The position numbers were made by a program, and so were the translations under genes. From assembly GCF_927798115.1 (NCBI RefSeq), contig NZ_CAKMMG010000002.1, positions 372,001 to 436,000 of the forward strand: a DNA stretch of 64,000 bases, written 5' to 3'. Under the pieces are notes generated by a model, which saw nothing but the letters and a program-made list of their open reading frames with translations, made no database searches and had not been told where the DNA came from. This stretch comes from Paenibacillus auburnensis. GTDB taxonomy: Bacteria; Bacillota; Bacilli; Paenibacillales; Paenibacillaceae. Of the stretch, positions 1 through 9,573 are shown piece after piece (the stretch's first letter is position 1; each line of letters starts with the position of its first letter).

Positions 1-740
1 TTCCAGGCAAGCATGTACATTTCCGGATACTCACGCTTCATCAGACCGTCCAGAGAGGAGGTTTCCCGCACTGTTTCACCGCGGCGCAGCCTTTCCAGCA
101 CGAAACGCAGATGGGTGACCAGCCTTGAATAATCCAGCGAATCACGCGGAACACGGTAATTCAAATTATCTTCCACCAGGCTCACTAAATCTCCGATCAG
201 CAGCGAATGCTGCTTCACCTCTGAGATATCCCGGTTGCTGAGCGCACTGACAATATGCAGGGCAACGAAACCAATCTCATCCACCGGCAAAGTTACCGCC
301 ATTATCTCGTTAATCCTCTCTATCGCATACTCCGCCAGCCTGTATTCTTCCGGATAAATTTCTTTGGTCTCATACAGAAAAGGATTGTGAATCGCGATAT
401 TCTGCTCATTACGGCGAATGGCAAATGAAATATGATCTGTAAGTGCAATATGGATGTGTTCATTGAGCGGCTGACTGCTGCTCTGAATAATATGCAGCAC
501 GATTTCCTGCACAACCTCAATGAGCTTCTCGTCTACCTGGGGAACCAGCTGCTTATACTGTTCCTGTTCCTCCTGGTTGCGGAGAATAAACATCTTCTCC
601 ACGGAGGACAGATTGATCTTGTCACGGCTTTTACGGTTAAACCCGATTCCCTTGCCAATCACGACGACCTCGGCATATTGGGGGTGCTGGGCAATAATTA
701 CATTGTTATTGAGAACCTTGGCCACTGTTATGCTGCCCAA
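1..740 (-). CDS. glcT: GlcT-type PRD transcriptional antiterminator (3' end beyond window)
   Basis: RNA-binding antiterminator of the BglG/SacY family, closest to GlcT, which lets transcription read through the ptsG leader when glucose is present. About 246 codons are visible. The N-terminal CAT RNA-binding domain (about 1-55) contains VLNNNV and IGKGIGF. A first PRD domain (about 65-170) carries the conserved histidines in NEHIHIALTDH and ALHIVSA, and a second PRD runs off the left edge. I place the start at TTG 740: AGAGG lies 8 nt upstream, whereas the in-frame GTG at 749 overlaps that ribosome site. A sigma-A-like promoter precedes it. By analogy with Bacillus, ptsG should lie just outside the window to the left. 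Family assignment is firm; the exact sugar is inferred from similarity to GlcT. Confidence 0.88.
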   Translation of the reverse strand, partial: MGSITVAKVLNNNVIIAQHPQYAEVVVIGKGIGFNRKSRDKINLSSVEKMFILRNQEEQEQYKQLVPQVDEKLIEVVQEIVLHIIQSSSQPLNEHIHIALTDHISFAIRRNEQNIAIHNPFLYETKEIYPEEYRLAEYAIERINEIMAVTLPVDEIGFVALHIVSALSNRDISEVKQHSLLIGDLVSLVEDNLNYRVPRDSLDYSRLVTHLRFVLERLRRGETVRETSSLDGLMKREYPEMYMLAW

Positions 741-811
741 TTCTGACACCTCTTTTACTTCTGAATACCTGTTTCTTCGAGCAGCCTGTCTATCCTAGCA
801 GCATGTGTAGA

Positions 812-841
812 TTATACTTGAGCTACCATCATAACATCAAG
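812..841 (-). promoter_or_regulatory. Sigma-A-like promoter of the antiterminator gene
   Basis: On the minus strand TTGATG (836-841) and TATAAT (812-817) are separated by 18 nt, about 70 nt upstream of the TTG start at 740. Confidence 0.6.
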
Positions 842-873
842 AATCGGTTATTAGAAGAGTGCCGGGAGAGCAG

Positions 874-2490
874 TCATTTTACACGGAAGGTTCTTCCGCA
901 ATATTTGTAGACCAGGAAAAGAGCAATCCCCATATAGGCTGCTGCTGTCAGTAGTACAGTCACGGCGAAATACGCTGGTGTACTCTGGAACTGCATACAA
1001 ATGATCCCTGCCGCTAAGATAATGCTGTTGACGATGCTGAAGAACGGATTCTTCACATTCAGCTCTGTACTGTAAGGCTGGAAGATATAGTACATAAACA
1101 AATGATGCACCGAGAAGAACAATGACAACCCGAGAATCGTTCCGCAGACAGCAAGGGCTTCCGCCGCACCCCAGGTCTCTCCGGACAAAAGAATCAGCAG
1201 ATTCAAGGCCAGACAGATGGCCACAGCCGGAATCAGATTAAGCCCGCTGATGCGGAGCAGACGAATGCGGAAATTAGTGAGAATAGCCGACCGCTCCCGG
1301 TAAAACCCGTAACGCAGCAAACTAAGATCACAGTTGAAGAACATCGCCTTACAGACCCTCTCCCCGATGGAACAAAAATTCATAATGATAATAAATGCAG
1401 GCAAACCACCGATCAAATAACGGGCCAGCTTCGCGAACAAATCCGGTGTGGAGAACTGTAACAGCAGCCCGGCGGCAAAAAGCGCCCCTATAATCACCAA
1501 ACGCCGTTTAACAGGCTCCACCAGAAAACGCCGATGCCGTGAAAAGAAGATCGCGTTCAAGTAAGCATAACCGTTCTTTCCCGCAAATTGATCACGCCGA
1601 AGCTGCTCTGCCGTGAAGTCCTGCTCCTTGGTCTCTACTTGTTTCTGGTTTGCCTCTCTCATCATCCGTCCCATATCAAGCAGCGGATCATCAATTTTGG
1701 TCACCGCATCGACTGCGTTCCGGTACCCCGGGTATCTGGCAATATAAACTGCCGAGATCGTCCCTAATAAGAGCAGCGCCAGACTCATCGGCAGATTAAA
1801 TAACATGGCGTCCATATCCAGCAAGGCATTTCCTGTGTAGAGAGGCGCGTAAGCAAGCAGATAGCCAGCTCCAATTACAATCCAGACCAGGGCCGTCTGT
1901 TTAACCAGCACGATTGCCTTGCGGTCAAAAATCCACAAATGCAGCGCTTCCGCGGCTGTCCGCCAGAGTGTCAGCAGCAGGGACAGCAGCAGACCATGCC
2001 AGAGGGGCGCGCCATACTCACCCGCAAAGACCATCATCGCCGGCACAAAATAAATAAAAAAGGTCAGCCCCCTAAGGGTCATTATGGCATGCATGTATTT
2101 ATCGGCGGGCAGCCTCATCAGTTTGACACAGATGTATTTATCCCGCCTGGGCTCCAAAATAACGGCACTCGAAACCGCACTGACCCCAAAGCTCAGCACC
2201 ACCACCACGTGGAGATACAAATCGTATTGCTGAGGCAGCGGAAGCTCTTTACCGGCGAGCATAACAGGCAAGAACACAACCAGTCCCAAATAAGCAAACT
2301 TGGACAGAAAGCCATACAGAATGTTCAGGATAACCGCAACTACAGTAAATGTTTTTTTGAGCCCATGGCGTGAATATACGCTGTCATCCATTACCTTTCC
2401 GAGCAAAGGTATTCTTCCAAAATAGTACATCAGCCGGTTCGCGCCGGAGGTCCCACGGATCCCAACAATACTGTTAAGCGTACTAATCAT
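874..2490 (-). CDS. ABC transporter membrane subunit (exporter type)
   Basis: A 538-residue, very hydrophobic protein with roughly ten to twelve predicted membrane spans, in two blocks separated by a charged cytoplasmic stretch at about 270-330 (rich in KQVETKEQ-type residues). The start ATG overlaps the end of the ATP-binding subunit gene by 8 bp, so the two are translationally coupled and almost certainly form one transporter. No signal peptide or substrate-binding protein gene is nearby, which fits an exporter or a membrane-maintenance ABC system rather than an importer. The cargo cannot be told from the sequence. Confidence 0.75.
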   Translation of the reverse strand: MISTLNSIVGIRGTSGANRLMYYFGRIPLLGKVMDDSVYSRHGLKKTFTVVAVILNILYGFLSKFAYLGLVVFLPVMLAGKELPLPQQYDLYLHVVVVLSFGVSAVSSAVILEPRRDKYICVKLMRLPADKYMHAIMTLRGLTFFIYFVPAMMVFAGEYGAPLWHGLLLSLLLTLWRTAAEALHLWIFDRKAIVLVKQTALVWIVIGAGYLLAYAPLYTGNALLDMDAMLFNLPMSLALLLLGTISAVYIARYPGYRNAVDAVTKIDDPLLDMGRMMREANQKQVETKEQDFTAEQLRRDQFAGKNGYAYLNAIFFSRHRRFLVEPVKRRLVIIGALFAAGLLLQFSTPDLFAKLARYLIGGLPAFIIIMNFCSIGERVCKAMFFNCDLSLLRYGFYRERSAILTNFRIRLLRISGLNLIPAVAICLALNLLILLSGETWGAAEALAVCGTILGLSLFFSVHHLFMYYIFQPYSTELNVKNPFFSIVNSIILAAGIICMQFQSTPAYFAVTVLLTAAAYMGIALFLVYKYCGRTFRVK

Positions 2491-3193
2491 GGCCGTCCCC
2501 GTCCCTCAGCAGGGCGATGATCCGCTCCTCAAATTCCGGGCTGTGCAGCGTATCTGCGGGGATTTCCTGAAGCACTCCTTGGTTCAAAATAACCAGCTCA
2601 TCACACAGATCGGCGGCAAGCTGCAGAATATGGGTGGAAAAGATAATAATATGGTCCTGCTTCATTTCCCGCAGCAGCTTCTTAATCTCAAGTGCCACTA
2701 CGACATCAAACGAGGTCAGAGGCTCATCCAGCAGAATCAGCGGCGGCCTGGTGATAATGAAGCAGAGCATCTGAATTTTATTCTTCATACCATGAGAATA
2801 GCCCTTGATCAGCCGGTGGCGGTCTTCCTCCTCAAACCGGATGATATCAAAATAGTCCCCGATGGTTCTCCCCGGCTCTATCTTGTCCCGGTTGATATCC
2901 ATATAGAACTTCACAAATTCATAGCCGGTCAGAAACTCTGGAAGAATGGGCAGGGAAAAGACATAGCCGATTTCATCCTCGCGCAGCGGCAGGCTGACAT
3001 TCTCTCTCCGCAGAAATACGCCTCCTCTGTCCATCGGGGTTTCTCCGCTCAGACAGTTGAACAATGAGGTTTTACCTGCGCCGTTACGCCCCAGCAGGCC
3101 GTAGATTTTACCCTTTTCAAAAGTAAAGTCGATGCCTTTCAGTACTTGCTTATCGCTATAGCTCTTCCTTATATTATCCAGTATCAGCTCCAC
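2483..3193 (-). CDS. ABC transporter ATP-binding protein
   Basis: A 236-residue ATPase that powers the adjacent membrane subunit. Walker A is GRNGAGKTS near residue 37, the Q-loop region follows, the signature is degenerate (KGYSHGMKNK) and Walker B is LILLDEPLTSFD. An H-loop histidine lies in IIFSTHIL. I chose GTG 3193 because GGAGG sits 8 nt upstream; the frame stays open another 24 codons but without a ribosome site. The signature reads YSHGM rather than LSGGQ, a variant common in ABC exporters of the EcsA/CcmA-like group. Substrate unknown. Confidence 0.85.
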   Translation of the reverse strand: MELILDNIRKSYSDKQVLKGIDFTFEKGKIYGLLGRNGAGKTSLFNCLSGETPMDRGGVFLRRENVSLPLREDEIGYVFSLPILPEFLTGYEFVKFYMDINRDKIEPGRTIGDYFDIIRFEEEDRHRLIKGYSHGMKNKIQMLCFIITRPPLILLDEPLTSFDVVVALEIKKLLREMKQDHIIIFSTHILQLAADLCDELVILNQGVLQEIPADTLHSPEFEERIIALLRDGDGHD

Positions 3194-3256
3194 TCTGTTC
3201 CCCTCCGATCGATCTGATTCTACTCGCAAAGTTTGCAGCGTGCCTGAATACAGAAG

Positions 3257-3293
3257 AATCAGCACGTCTGCTGTTGCAGGAGACGTGCTGATT
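3257..3293 (-). terminator. Perfect 13-bp inverted repeat after the flotillin gene
   Basis: AATCAGCACGTCT pairs perfectly with AGACGTGCTGATT across an 11-nt loop. It lies between floT and the ABC ATPase gene. The minus-strand tail (CTTCTG) is poor in T, so it is either a weak terminator or an operator for the downstream ABC pair. Confidence 0.5.
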
Positions 3294-3356
3294 CATAAGG
3301 AGCCTCAGCAGAAAAATTCTGGCACCTCCGCCTATATTAGCACTTCATGGTATCAG

Positions 3357-4895
3357 CTATTCGGTTAACTCTTTGCTCTCAGCCGGACTTTGCGGCTGCG
3401 GCACAGCTTGAATGATACTGCCTGCAGGTGCTGGCACGGATTTCTTGGTGAGTCCTTTGATCAGTGCCTCGACATCAATGCCGGAGACGCTCTTCAGCAT
3501 TTCTGGAGCGGTGGCCATCAGCTGGGTCACATAATTGCTGACCCGGGCTGCTCCTTCGCCGTTGCCTGTATCCACCACTGTAAGCTTATCGATGGAAGCC
3601 AGCGGTTCGGCAATCCGGCCGGCCAGATCTGGCAGCATTTTGACGATGATGTCGAGGACTGCGGCTTCACCGAACTTCTGGAAGGCTTCGGCCAGCTTCT
3701 CCTTAGCCTCTGCTTCGGCAAGACCGCGCAGCCGGATAACCTCGGACTCCGCTTTACCTTTGGCCAGCTCCGCATCAGCCACCGCCTGGCCTTCCAGCCG
3801 TTTCTGCTCGGATGTCGCTCTAGCCTGGGTTTCGATGCTGTATTGCAGGGCATCCGCCTCGCGCATCCGCTTGGCCTTGTCGGCTTCCGCCGCCTGCTCT
3901 ACCGCATAGCGGTCAGCTTCCGCCTTTTTCTTCACTTCCGCATCATACTGCTTCTCGCGGACCTGAATCTCCTTAGCCTGCAGATCAATTTCGCGCTCTT
4001 TGCGGACCAGCTCGACCTTCATCTGCTCTTCCACCACCGTCTGCTTGGCACGCGCTTCCTGAATGTGATACGCCTGGTCGGCTTCCGCCTTGGCTGTATC
4101 CTGGTCTCGCTTAAACGCAGCGACTTTGAGCTGATTGTCTTTCGACGCTTCAGCGATGTTCGTATCACGCAACAGCTCAGCCTTTTGTCCCTGCTCCTCC
4201 GCATTCGCCTTCTGGATCCGCGCATCCCGCAGCGCTTCCGCTTCAGCGATTTCCGCATCCCGCTTCACAGCGGCAATCCGCGGCTTCCCGAGTGCTTCAA
4301 GGTAACCGTGCTTGTCGCGCACATCCTTAATCGTGAACGAGACGATCTGCAGCCCCATTTTCTTCAGATCACGCGCAGCGACGCCCTGCACCTCCTGGGC
4401 AAAACGGTCCCGGTTTCGGTACACCTCTTCTACGGTCATTGAACCGAGAATAGCCCGCAGATGGCCCTCAAGCACCTCCTGGGCTTCACTTTTCAGCGCA
4501 TCGATCGGTTTCCCCATGAACTGCTCGGCAGCTGTTGCCACATCCTCAGTGGAGCTGCCCACCTTAATAATCGCCACGCCGTCAGCAATAACGGGAACCC
4601 CTTGCTCGGTGTATACTTCCGGGGTTGTCACATCAAGCTTATGGGAGAGCAGCGACATAAATTCTGCCTTTTGGAACACCGGGAGGATGAAGGCACCTCC
4701 CCCGCGGACAATTTTAATTTTGCGGCCGGAGCCGTCATCGGAGATATGATTCCTGCCAAGAAACGAACCGGTAACAATCATCCCTTCATCAGGTCCTACT
4801 GTCTTGTAGCGGGCCCAGAATGCGATCCCCAGCACAAACAGTACAGCAACAACTACTGCAGGAATTAACAAATAATCAGGAATATCAACCATCAC
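3357..4895 (-). CDS. floT: Flotillin-like membrane microdomain scaffold
   Basis: A 512-residue SPFH/flotillin protein that organises functional membrane microdomains. An N-terminal membrane segment (about 6-28, LLIPAVVVAVLFVLGIAFW) is followed by the SPFH domain (about 30-220). A long charged coiled coil rich in EA/KA repeats (about 220-400) leads to a hydrophobic, glycine-containing C-terminal part (about 410-490). The start ATG overlaps the stop of the upstream nfeD-like gene by 4 bp. This order matches yuaF-floT of Bacillus subtilis. The operon is preceded by a SigW-like promoter, consistent with an envelope-stress role. Confidence 0.92.
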   Translation of the reverse strand: MMVDIPDYLLIPAVVVAVLFVLGIAFWARYKTVGPDEGMIVTGSFLGRNHISDDGSGRKIKIVRGGGAFILPVFQKAEFMSLLSHKLDVTTPEVYTEQGVPVIADGVAIIKVGSSTEDVATAAEQFMGKPIDALKSEAQEVLEGHLRAILGSMTVEEVYRNRDRFAQEVQGVAARDLKKMGLQIVSFTIKDVRDKHGYLEALGKPRIAAVKRDAEIAEAEALRDARIQKANAEEQGQKAELLRDTNIAEASKDNQLKVAAFKRDQDTAKAEADQAYHIQEARAKQTVVEEQMKVELVRKEREIDLQAKEIQVREKQYDAEVKKKAEADRYAVEQAAEADKAKRMREADALQYSIETQARATSEQKRLEGQAVADAELAKGKAESEVIRLRGLAEAEAKEKLAEAFQKFGEAAVLDIIVKMLPDLAGRIAEPLASIDKLTVVDTGNGEGAARVSNYVTQLMATAPEMLKSVSGIDVEALIKGLTKKSVPAPAGSIIQAVPQPQSPAESKELTE

Positions 4896-5428
4896 ATATC
4901 CGCTCCTTTTCTCTCTTCAAATTCCGATACAAAAGCAACGCCTTCACGGACCTCCACTACAACTACCTTGATCCCGGCAGGGAGGGACTGGTGCTCAAAG
5001 CTTGCCGCCGTATGCAGGCTATTGCCCGCGCCAAACTTCACCATGATCTCCCCATAGCCTGCCGCCGGAACCGGGACCGTAATTTCCCCAATCTTACCGG
5101 GCAGATCATTCATAGAGAAGCCCGTGGACATCTCGCTTTTATCCATTGGCTTGATCACTGCGAGATACAGGACCACCGCCATAAACGCCGCTATCAGCAG
5201 TGACAAGGCAAGAACTGCACCATCTTCCAGCCCGCTGTAGCGCGTAAGCAGTATTCCTGCTCCTCCGAATACCGTAACTGCTCCTGTCAGCACGGCAGGA
5301 TTCAGGAAATCGAACGAGACGAAATCAAAAATCCCGTGCAACGCATTCCCGATCAGATCCCCCACCAGCACGCTGACCACCGTAAAAATTACGCCAAGCG
5401 CCAAACAGCCCAAATACAGCGTTTGCAT
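4892..5428 (-). CDS. NfeD-like membrane protein (YuaF type)
   Basis: A 178-residue protein of the NfeD family that partners flotillins. It has about three to four hydrophobic segments (residues 5-25, 45-65, 70-95) and a C-terminal soluble beta-rich OB-fold region (about 110-170, with GKIGEITVPVPAAGYGEI). It is translationally coupled to floT. In Bacillus the equivalent protein helps keep the membrane ordered; here that role is inferred from family and gene order. Confidence 0.85.
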   Translation of the reverse strand: MQTLYLGCLALGVIFTVVSVLVGDLIGNALHGIFDFVSFDFLNPAVLTGAVTVFGGAGILLTRYSGLEDGAVLALSLLIAAFMAVVLYLAVIKPMDKSEMSTGFSMNDLPGKIGEITVPVPAAGYGEIMVKFGAGNSLHTAASFEHQSLPAGIKVVVVEVREGVAFVSEFEERKGADM

Positions 5429-5474
5429 ATTTTACTCCTCCCGTCTCGTAGTTCCGGACTGTCATACTACTATA

Positions 5475-5501
5475 AACGTTCAAATCATGTCCTTGGTTTC
5501 A
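5475..5501 (-). promoter_or_regulatory. SigW-like ECF promoter of the nfeD-floT operon
   Basis: Minus strand TGAAAC (5496-5501), 17-nt spacer, CGTT (5475-5478), about 47 nt upstream of the nfeD-like start. The known SigW consensus is TGAAAC-N16/17-CGTA, and yuaF-floT belongs to the SigW regulon in B. subtilis. The last base of the -10 differs. Confidence 0.55.
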
Positions 5502-5566
5502 CAAAGTTGGATTATTATCTCATAATTGGATCTTCCGGCAAGATGGAATCCTGAAATTTCATGGGC

Positions 5567-5602
5567 AAAAAAACAAGCCGCTCCTTTTACGGAACGGCTT
5601 GC
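5567..5602 (-). terminator. Rho-independent terminator of the alcohol dehydrogenase gene
   Basis: The minus-strand hairpin CAAGCCGTTCCG / AGGAGCGGCTTG is followed by seven T residues, about 45 nt after the stop codon. Confidence 0.85.
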
Positions 5603-5646
5603 CTTGATATTATGCGCCGCTATTGGCGGAAGAAGGTCTCCAGCTC

Positions 5647-6810
5647 TTATAGCGCCATTTTGTAGATTTCCACAACATCCTCGCGCTGCAGCTTGCGGAA
5701 GTTGCCAAAAGGCCCGAACCGCACTGCTTTATCGGCCATGCTGCCGATTTCGCTGTCATCGATGTCATAATCACCGAGCGTCTTCGGAGCGCCGATGGAA
5801 TCCCAGAAGCTGCGCAGGGCTTCAATTCCCTCTAGTCCTGCTTCTTCATCCGTTTTGCCGGAAGGATCAATTCCGAACACGTTCACAGCAAGCTGGCGGA
5901 AGCGGGCTGGATTCGTGCTGAGATTGTACTTCATCCACTGCGGGAAAAGAATCGCCAATCCTCCGCCATGCGGAATATCGTACACTGCAGAGACAGCATG
6001 CTCAATGTTATGCGTAGCCCAGTCACCGGCAAAGCCCATGCTCACCATACCGTTCAGCGCCATCGTTCCGCAGTACATGATTGTTTCACGCAGCTCATAA
6101 TTGTTCAGGTCCTCGATCAGCTTCGGAGCCGTTTCAATGACAGTACGCAGCAGCGTCTCACAGAAGCCGTCCTGTACAGGCGTGTTACCGTCAGTGTGGA
6201 AATAATGCTCCAGCGTATGGGACATGATGTCCACCATGCCGTAGACGGTCTGGTCACGCGGTAGAGAGAAGGTATTCTCAGGATCAAGAATAGAGAATGC
6301 CGGGTAGGCATGTACACTGCCCCAGCCCATTTTTTCTTTGGTAACTTCATTCGTGATTACCGAACCATTATTCATTTCCGAACCCGTAGCTGCCATTGTC
6401 AGCACCGTGCCCAGCGGCAGTGCGCCTTGCGGAGCAGCCTTGCGTTCTACAAAGTCCCACATGTCGCCTTCATATTTCGCTCCTACCGCTACAGCTTTGG
6501 CACAGTCCAGTACGCTTCCGCCGCCGACAGCAAGAATCAGCTCAATATTGTGCTCACGGCACAGCTCCACGCCTTTATGTACAGTGGACAAGCGCGGATT
6601 AGGTTCAACTCCGGCCAATTCTGTAACGACCGCTCCGATTGCCTTCAGCTCAGCAAGCACATTATCGTAGAGCCCGCTGCGTTTGATGCTGCCGCCTCCG
6701 TACATCAGCAGGACATTTTTTCCGTATTTTGGCACTTCCGTTTGCAGCGCCTGCAATGTTCCTTGTCCAAATATCAGCTTGGTAGGGTTATAAAAATCAA
6801 ATTTACGCAT
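5647..6810 (-). CDS. Iron-containing alcohol dehydrogenase (butanol dehydrogenase type)
   Basis: A 387-residue group III (iron-type) NAD(P)H-dependent alcohol dehydrogenase, most like the Bacillus YugJ/YugK and clostridial BdhA enzymes that reduce aldehydes to alcohols. The dinucleotide-binding part has GGGSIKRSG near residue 39 and [13 protein letters not shown] near 97. Metal ligands are the Asp and His of [12 protein letters not shown] and the later DWATHNIEH...PHGGGLA histidines. GGAGG lies 8 nt before the ATG. It stands as a single-gene unit with its own terminator. The substrate could be a medium-chain aldehyde; nothing nearby narrows it. Confidence 0.88.
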   Translation of the reverse strand: MRKFDFYNPTKLIFGQGTLQALQTEVPKYGKNVLLMYGGGSIKRSGLYDNVLAELKAIGAVVTELAGVEPNPRLSTVHKGVELCREHNIELILAVGGGSVLDCAKAVAVGAKYEGDMWDFVERKAAPQGALPLGTVLTMAATGSEMNNGSVITNEVTKEKMGWGSVHAYPAFSILDPENTFSLPRDQTVYGMVDIMSHTLEHYFHTDGNTPVQDGFCETLLRTVIETAPKLIEDLNNYELRETIMYCGTMALNGMVSMGFAGDWATHNIEHAVSAVYDIPHGGGLAILFPQWMKYNLSTNPARFRQLAVNVFGIDPSGKTDEEAGLEGIEALRSFWDSIGAPKTLGDYDIDDSEIGSMADKAVRFGPFGNFRKLQREDVVEIYKMAL

Positions 6811-6911
6811 ATGTGTACCTCCGTAGTTTAGATAATAGGATGCAATAGTATATTATAAACCTCCGGCGGGCCGCATACAAATCGGCGCAGCAATCTTCCT
6901 CCGTCACATAA

Positions 6912-6944
6912 GAAATGCCCCGGCCGCAAGGGCCGGGACATTTC
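6912..6944 (-). terminator. Terminator of the gal operon
   Basis: AAATGTCCCGGCC / GGCCGGGGCATTT hairpin with a 4-nt loop, 23 nt after the galT stop. It is nearly symmetrical, with only a short T tail. Confidence 0.7.
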
Positions 6945-6966
6945 ATCAGGAGTTTGTACTTTTTAT

Positions 6967-8547
6967 TTATACTGCACCGAAGCTTTGGACGAACCGGCGG
7001 AAGGCAGCCTGTCCTTCTGGTGTCCGTTTGTATACTCCGGCATGCTCCAGAATATGTGTGAACTTGATGCCCACCTCATTCTGTACAACCTTAACAGCTT
7101 CCTCACGGCCAAGTCCTGTGCCGAAGCGTTCCACAAGCTCGTCGATCCAGGAGGCATGCAGTGCCAGCGCGTGGCCCTCTTCATTCTTCACTGCCTGCTG
7201 CAGCGCCTGATCTCCGGCAAGAATGCCGGCAACCGCATCAAGCTCTTCCTTCAGGCGTCCCGGCAGAATCGCCAGCCCCATTACCTCAATCAGGCCGATG
7301 TTCTCCTTCTTGATATGGTGCATCTCCCGGTGCGGGTGGAAGATTCCTTCAGGATACTCCTCGCTGGTCCGGTTGTTGCGCAGCACCAGATCCATCTCGA
7401 AGCCTCCGTCCTCTGCACGGCGCACAATAGGAGTAACCGTATTATGCGGAGTCTGCACTCCATCTACGTCACTGAACGCCAGCACATCGGCTTCAGGGTC
7501 ACTGTAGCCTTGCCAGGCTTCATACAGCGCGTTTCCGCATTCCAGAAGCACTGCCGGGTCTTCCCCGTGCAGACGCAGCACCGACATCGGCCATTTGACG
7601 ATGCTCAGGCTTACCCCAGGATAAGAGGCGTGAGTGAAGCTGTCCTCCTTGGGCGCTTTCTGGATCGGGAAGGTATGCCGTCCGCCCTGGAAATGATCGT
7701 GGGTCAGAATCGACCCGCCGACAATCGGCAGATCCGCATTGGAGCCGATGAAATAATGCGGGAATGACTCTACAAAGGAGAGCAGCCGCTTCAGCGTATC
7801 CTTGGTCAGCTTCATCGGCACATGATCATGATGGAAGACGATGCAATGCTCGTTATAGTACACATACGGTGAATACTGGAAGAACCATTTCTCGTTGTTC
7901 AGCTCCATCGGAATAATGCGCAAGTTCTGACGCGGCGGATGATTCACCCGGCCGGCATAACCGACATTCTCGCGGCAGAGCTGGCATTTCGGATAGACCG
8001 GCGGCGGCAGCAGCCGGGCCATGGCGATTTCCTTCGGACTTTTCTCCGGCTTGGACAGATTGATCGTCATCTCAATGTCACCGTAAGGCGAATCCTGCAG
8101 CCAGTAGACATTCTTGGCGACACGGTCCATCCGGATATAGTTGGAATCGATGCTCAGCTTGTAAAAGCGGTCTGTAGCTGCAGTTATGCCCTGCTCGGCA
8201 GCGAGGCTGTAGAACTCAGCATTAACTTCCGAAGGCCGGGCCATCAGCAGCCCCATAATTTTGGCATCCAGCAGATCGCGGTACGTATCGGTGTTCTCCG
8301 GAATCAGCCCGGTTTCGAAGCCGTAATCAATCAGCACATCAAGCGGTGCTTGCGGGCTGGTCAGCGGAGCTTCGTTGAACTCCAGAGCATAAGGCTCGCT
8401 GAATCCGAACTGGTCGAGCAGTTCATTGCGGCTGTAATCGACATCCGCCGGCTGGATCAGCTGGTGGTGCGAAGCGAACAGGACAAGCTGTTCAATCGCA
8501 TACAGCGCCTGCTGCCCTGCGGGAGCGGCATGGTTATCGTTAGGCAT
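6967..8547 (-). CDS. galT: UDP-glucose--hexose-1-phosphate uridylyltransferase
   Basis: A 526-residue enzyme of the long Firmicutes GalT type. It exchanges UMP between UDP-glucose and galactose-1-phosphate in the Leloir pathway in the cytoplasm. Recognisable motifs include CQLCRENVGYAGR (about 195-207), the FFQYSPY segment, and HDHFQGGRH near residue 290, which carries the histidines of the nucleotidyl-transfer site. The ATG has AGGAG 7 nt upstream. It is the last gene of galK-galE-galT, 38 nt after galE, and is followed by a terminator. Function is confident from family and operon. Confidence 0.95.
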   Translation of the reverse strand: MPNDNHAAPAGQQALYAIEQLVLFASHHQLIQPADVDYSRNELLDQFGFSEPYALEFNEAPLTSPQAPLDVLIDYGFETGLIPENTDTYRDLLDAKIMGLLMARPSEVNAEFYSLAAEQGITAATDRFYKLSIDSNYIRMDRVAKNVYWLQDSPYGDIEMTINLSKPEKSPKEIAMARLLPPPVYPKCQLCRENVGYAGRVNHPPRQNLRIIPMELNNEKWFFQYSPYVYYNEHCIVFHHDHVPMKLTKDTLKRLLSFVESFPHYFIGSNADLPIVGGSILTHDHFQGGRHTFPIQKAPKEDSFTHASYPGVSLSIVKWPMSVLRLHGEDPAVLLECGNALYEAWQGYSDPEADVLAFSDVDGVQTPHNTVTPIVRRAEDGGFEMDLVLRNNRTSEEYPEGIFHPHREMHHIKKENIGLIEVMGLAILPGRLKEELDAVAGILAGDQALQQAVKNEEGHALALHASWIDELVERFGTGLGREEAVKVVQNEVGIKFTHILEHAGVYKRTPEGQAAFRRFVQSFGAV

Positions 8548-8585
8548 GTTAATTCTCCTTCATGTGGTCTAGCGTAATCTGTATA

Positions 8586-9572
8586 TTATTCTCCGTACCC
8601 CTGAGGGTTCGCAGAATGCCAGTTCCAGGCGCTCTGAATGATATCTTCGATGTCTGCACGCTGCGGATTCCAGCCGAGAACCGAACGTGCTTTTGCGGAG
8701 GAAGCCACCAGCACCGCCGGATCACCGGCGCGGCGTTCCTGAACCACAACCGGAATATCCCGGCCTGTCACCTTCTTGGCAGCTTCAATCACTTGCTTCA
8801 CCGAGAAACCTAGACCGTTACCAAGGTTGAAAATATTGCTGGCACTGCCGCTGCGCAGATAGGTTACCGCGCGGATATGGGCATCGGCCAGATCACTGAC
8901 ATGGATGTAGTCGCGTACGCAGGTTCCGTCCTCCGTCGGATAGTCATCTCCAAAGACAGCAATGCTCTCGCGCTGGCCAAGTGCTGTTTGCAGCACCAGC
9001 GGAACCAGGTGGCTCTCCGGACGGTGGTCTTCGCCGATTTTGCCGCTGTTATGTGCCCCGGCAGCGTTAAAGTAGCGGAGTGCCACATATTTGATGCCGA
9101 GTACTTTGTCGAACCAGGCCATCATGCGTTCCATGGTCAGCTTGGTTTCACCGTATACATTCGCCGGCTCTGTGCGGTCGCTTTCTTCGATAGGTACCTT
9201 TTCCGGTTCGCCGTAGGTTGCTGCCGTCGAGGAGAAGACGATTTTGTCCACACCGGCATGCTGCATGGCTTCCAGCAGACATTGGGTGCCGTACACATTG
9301 TTATCGTAGTATTTAACCGGGTCTTTCATGCTCTCGCCGACCAGCGAGCTGGCGGCAAAATGAATTACCGCTTCAATTTTGTTCTCGGAGAACAGCTTCG
9401 CCAGCAGCTCCTTATCACGCAGATCGCCCTCATACAGCTTGCCGCCCAGCAGCGCCTCACGGTGCCCTGTCAGCAGATTGTCGATCACTACAACTTCCTC
9501 GCCCCGCTCCAGCAGCTCCGCCACTGTGTGAGATCCGATATACCCTGCTCCGCCTGTTACTAGAATCGCCAT
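8586..9572 (-). CDS. galE: UDP-glucose 4-epimerase
   Basis: A 328-residue short-chain dehydrogenase-type epimerase that interconverts UDP-galactose and UDP-glucose. The NAD-binding GGAGYIGSH is at residues 7-15, the SSTAATYG segment with the active-site Ser/Thr is near 122, and the YGETKL catalytic Tyr-xxx-Lys is near 147. It starts one base after the galK stop codon, so it is tightly coupled. The length is normal for bacterial GalE. Confidence 0.96.
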   Translation of the reverse strand: MAILVTGGAGYIGSHTVAELLERGEEVVVIDNLLTGHREALLGGKLYEGDLRDKELLAKLFSENKIEAVIHFAASSLVGESMKDPVKYYDNNVYGTQCLLEAMQHAGVDKIVFSSTAATYGEPEKVPIEESDRTEPANVYGETKLTMERMMAWFDKVLGIKYVALRYFNAAGAHNSGKIGEDHRPESHLVPLVLQTALGQRESIAVFGDDYPTEDGTCVRDYIHVSDLADAHIRAVTYLRSGSASNIFNLGNGLGFSVKQVIEAAKKVTGRDIPVVVQERRAGDPAVLVASSAKARSVLGWNPQRADIEDIIQSAWNWHSANPQGYGE

Positions 9573-9573
9573 C

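Noticed and set aside
3390..4442. A 350-codon open frame opposite floT
   Set aside because: Leucine/arginine-rich shadow of the flotillin coiled-coil repeats.
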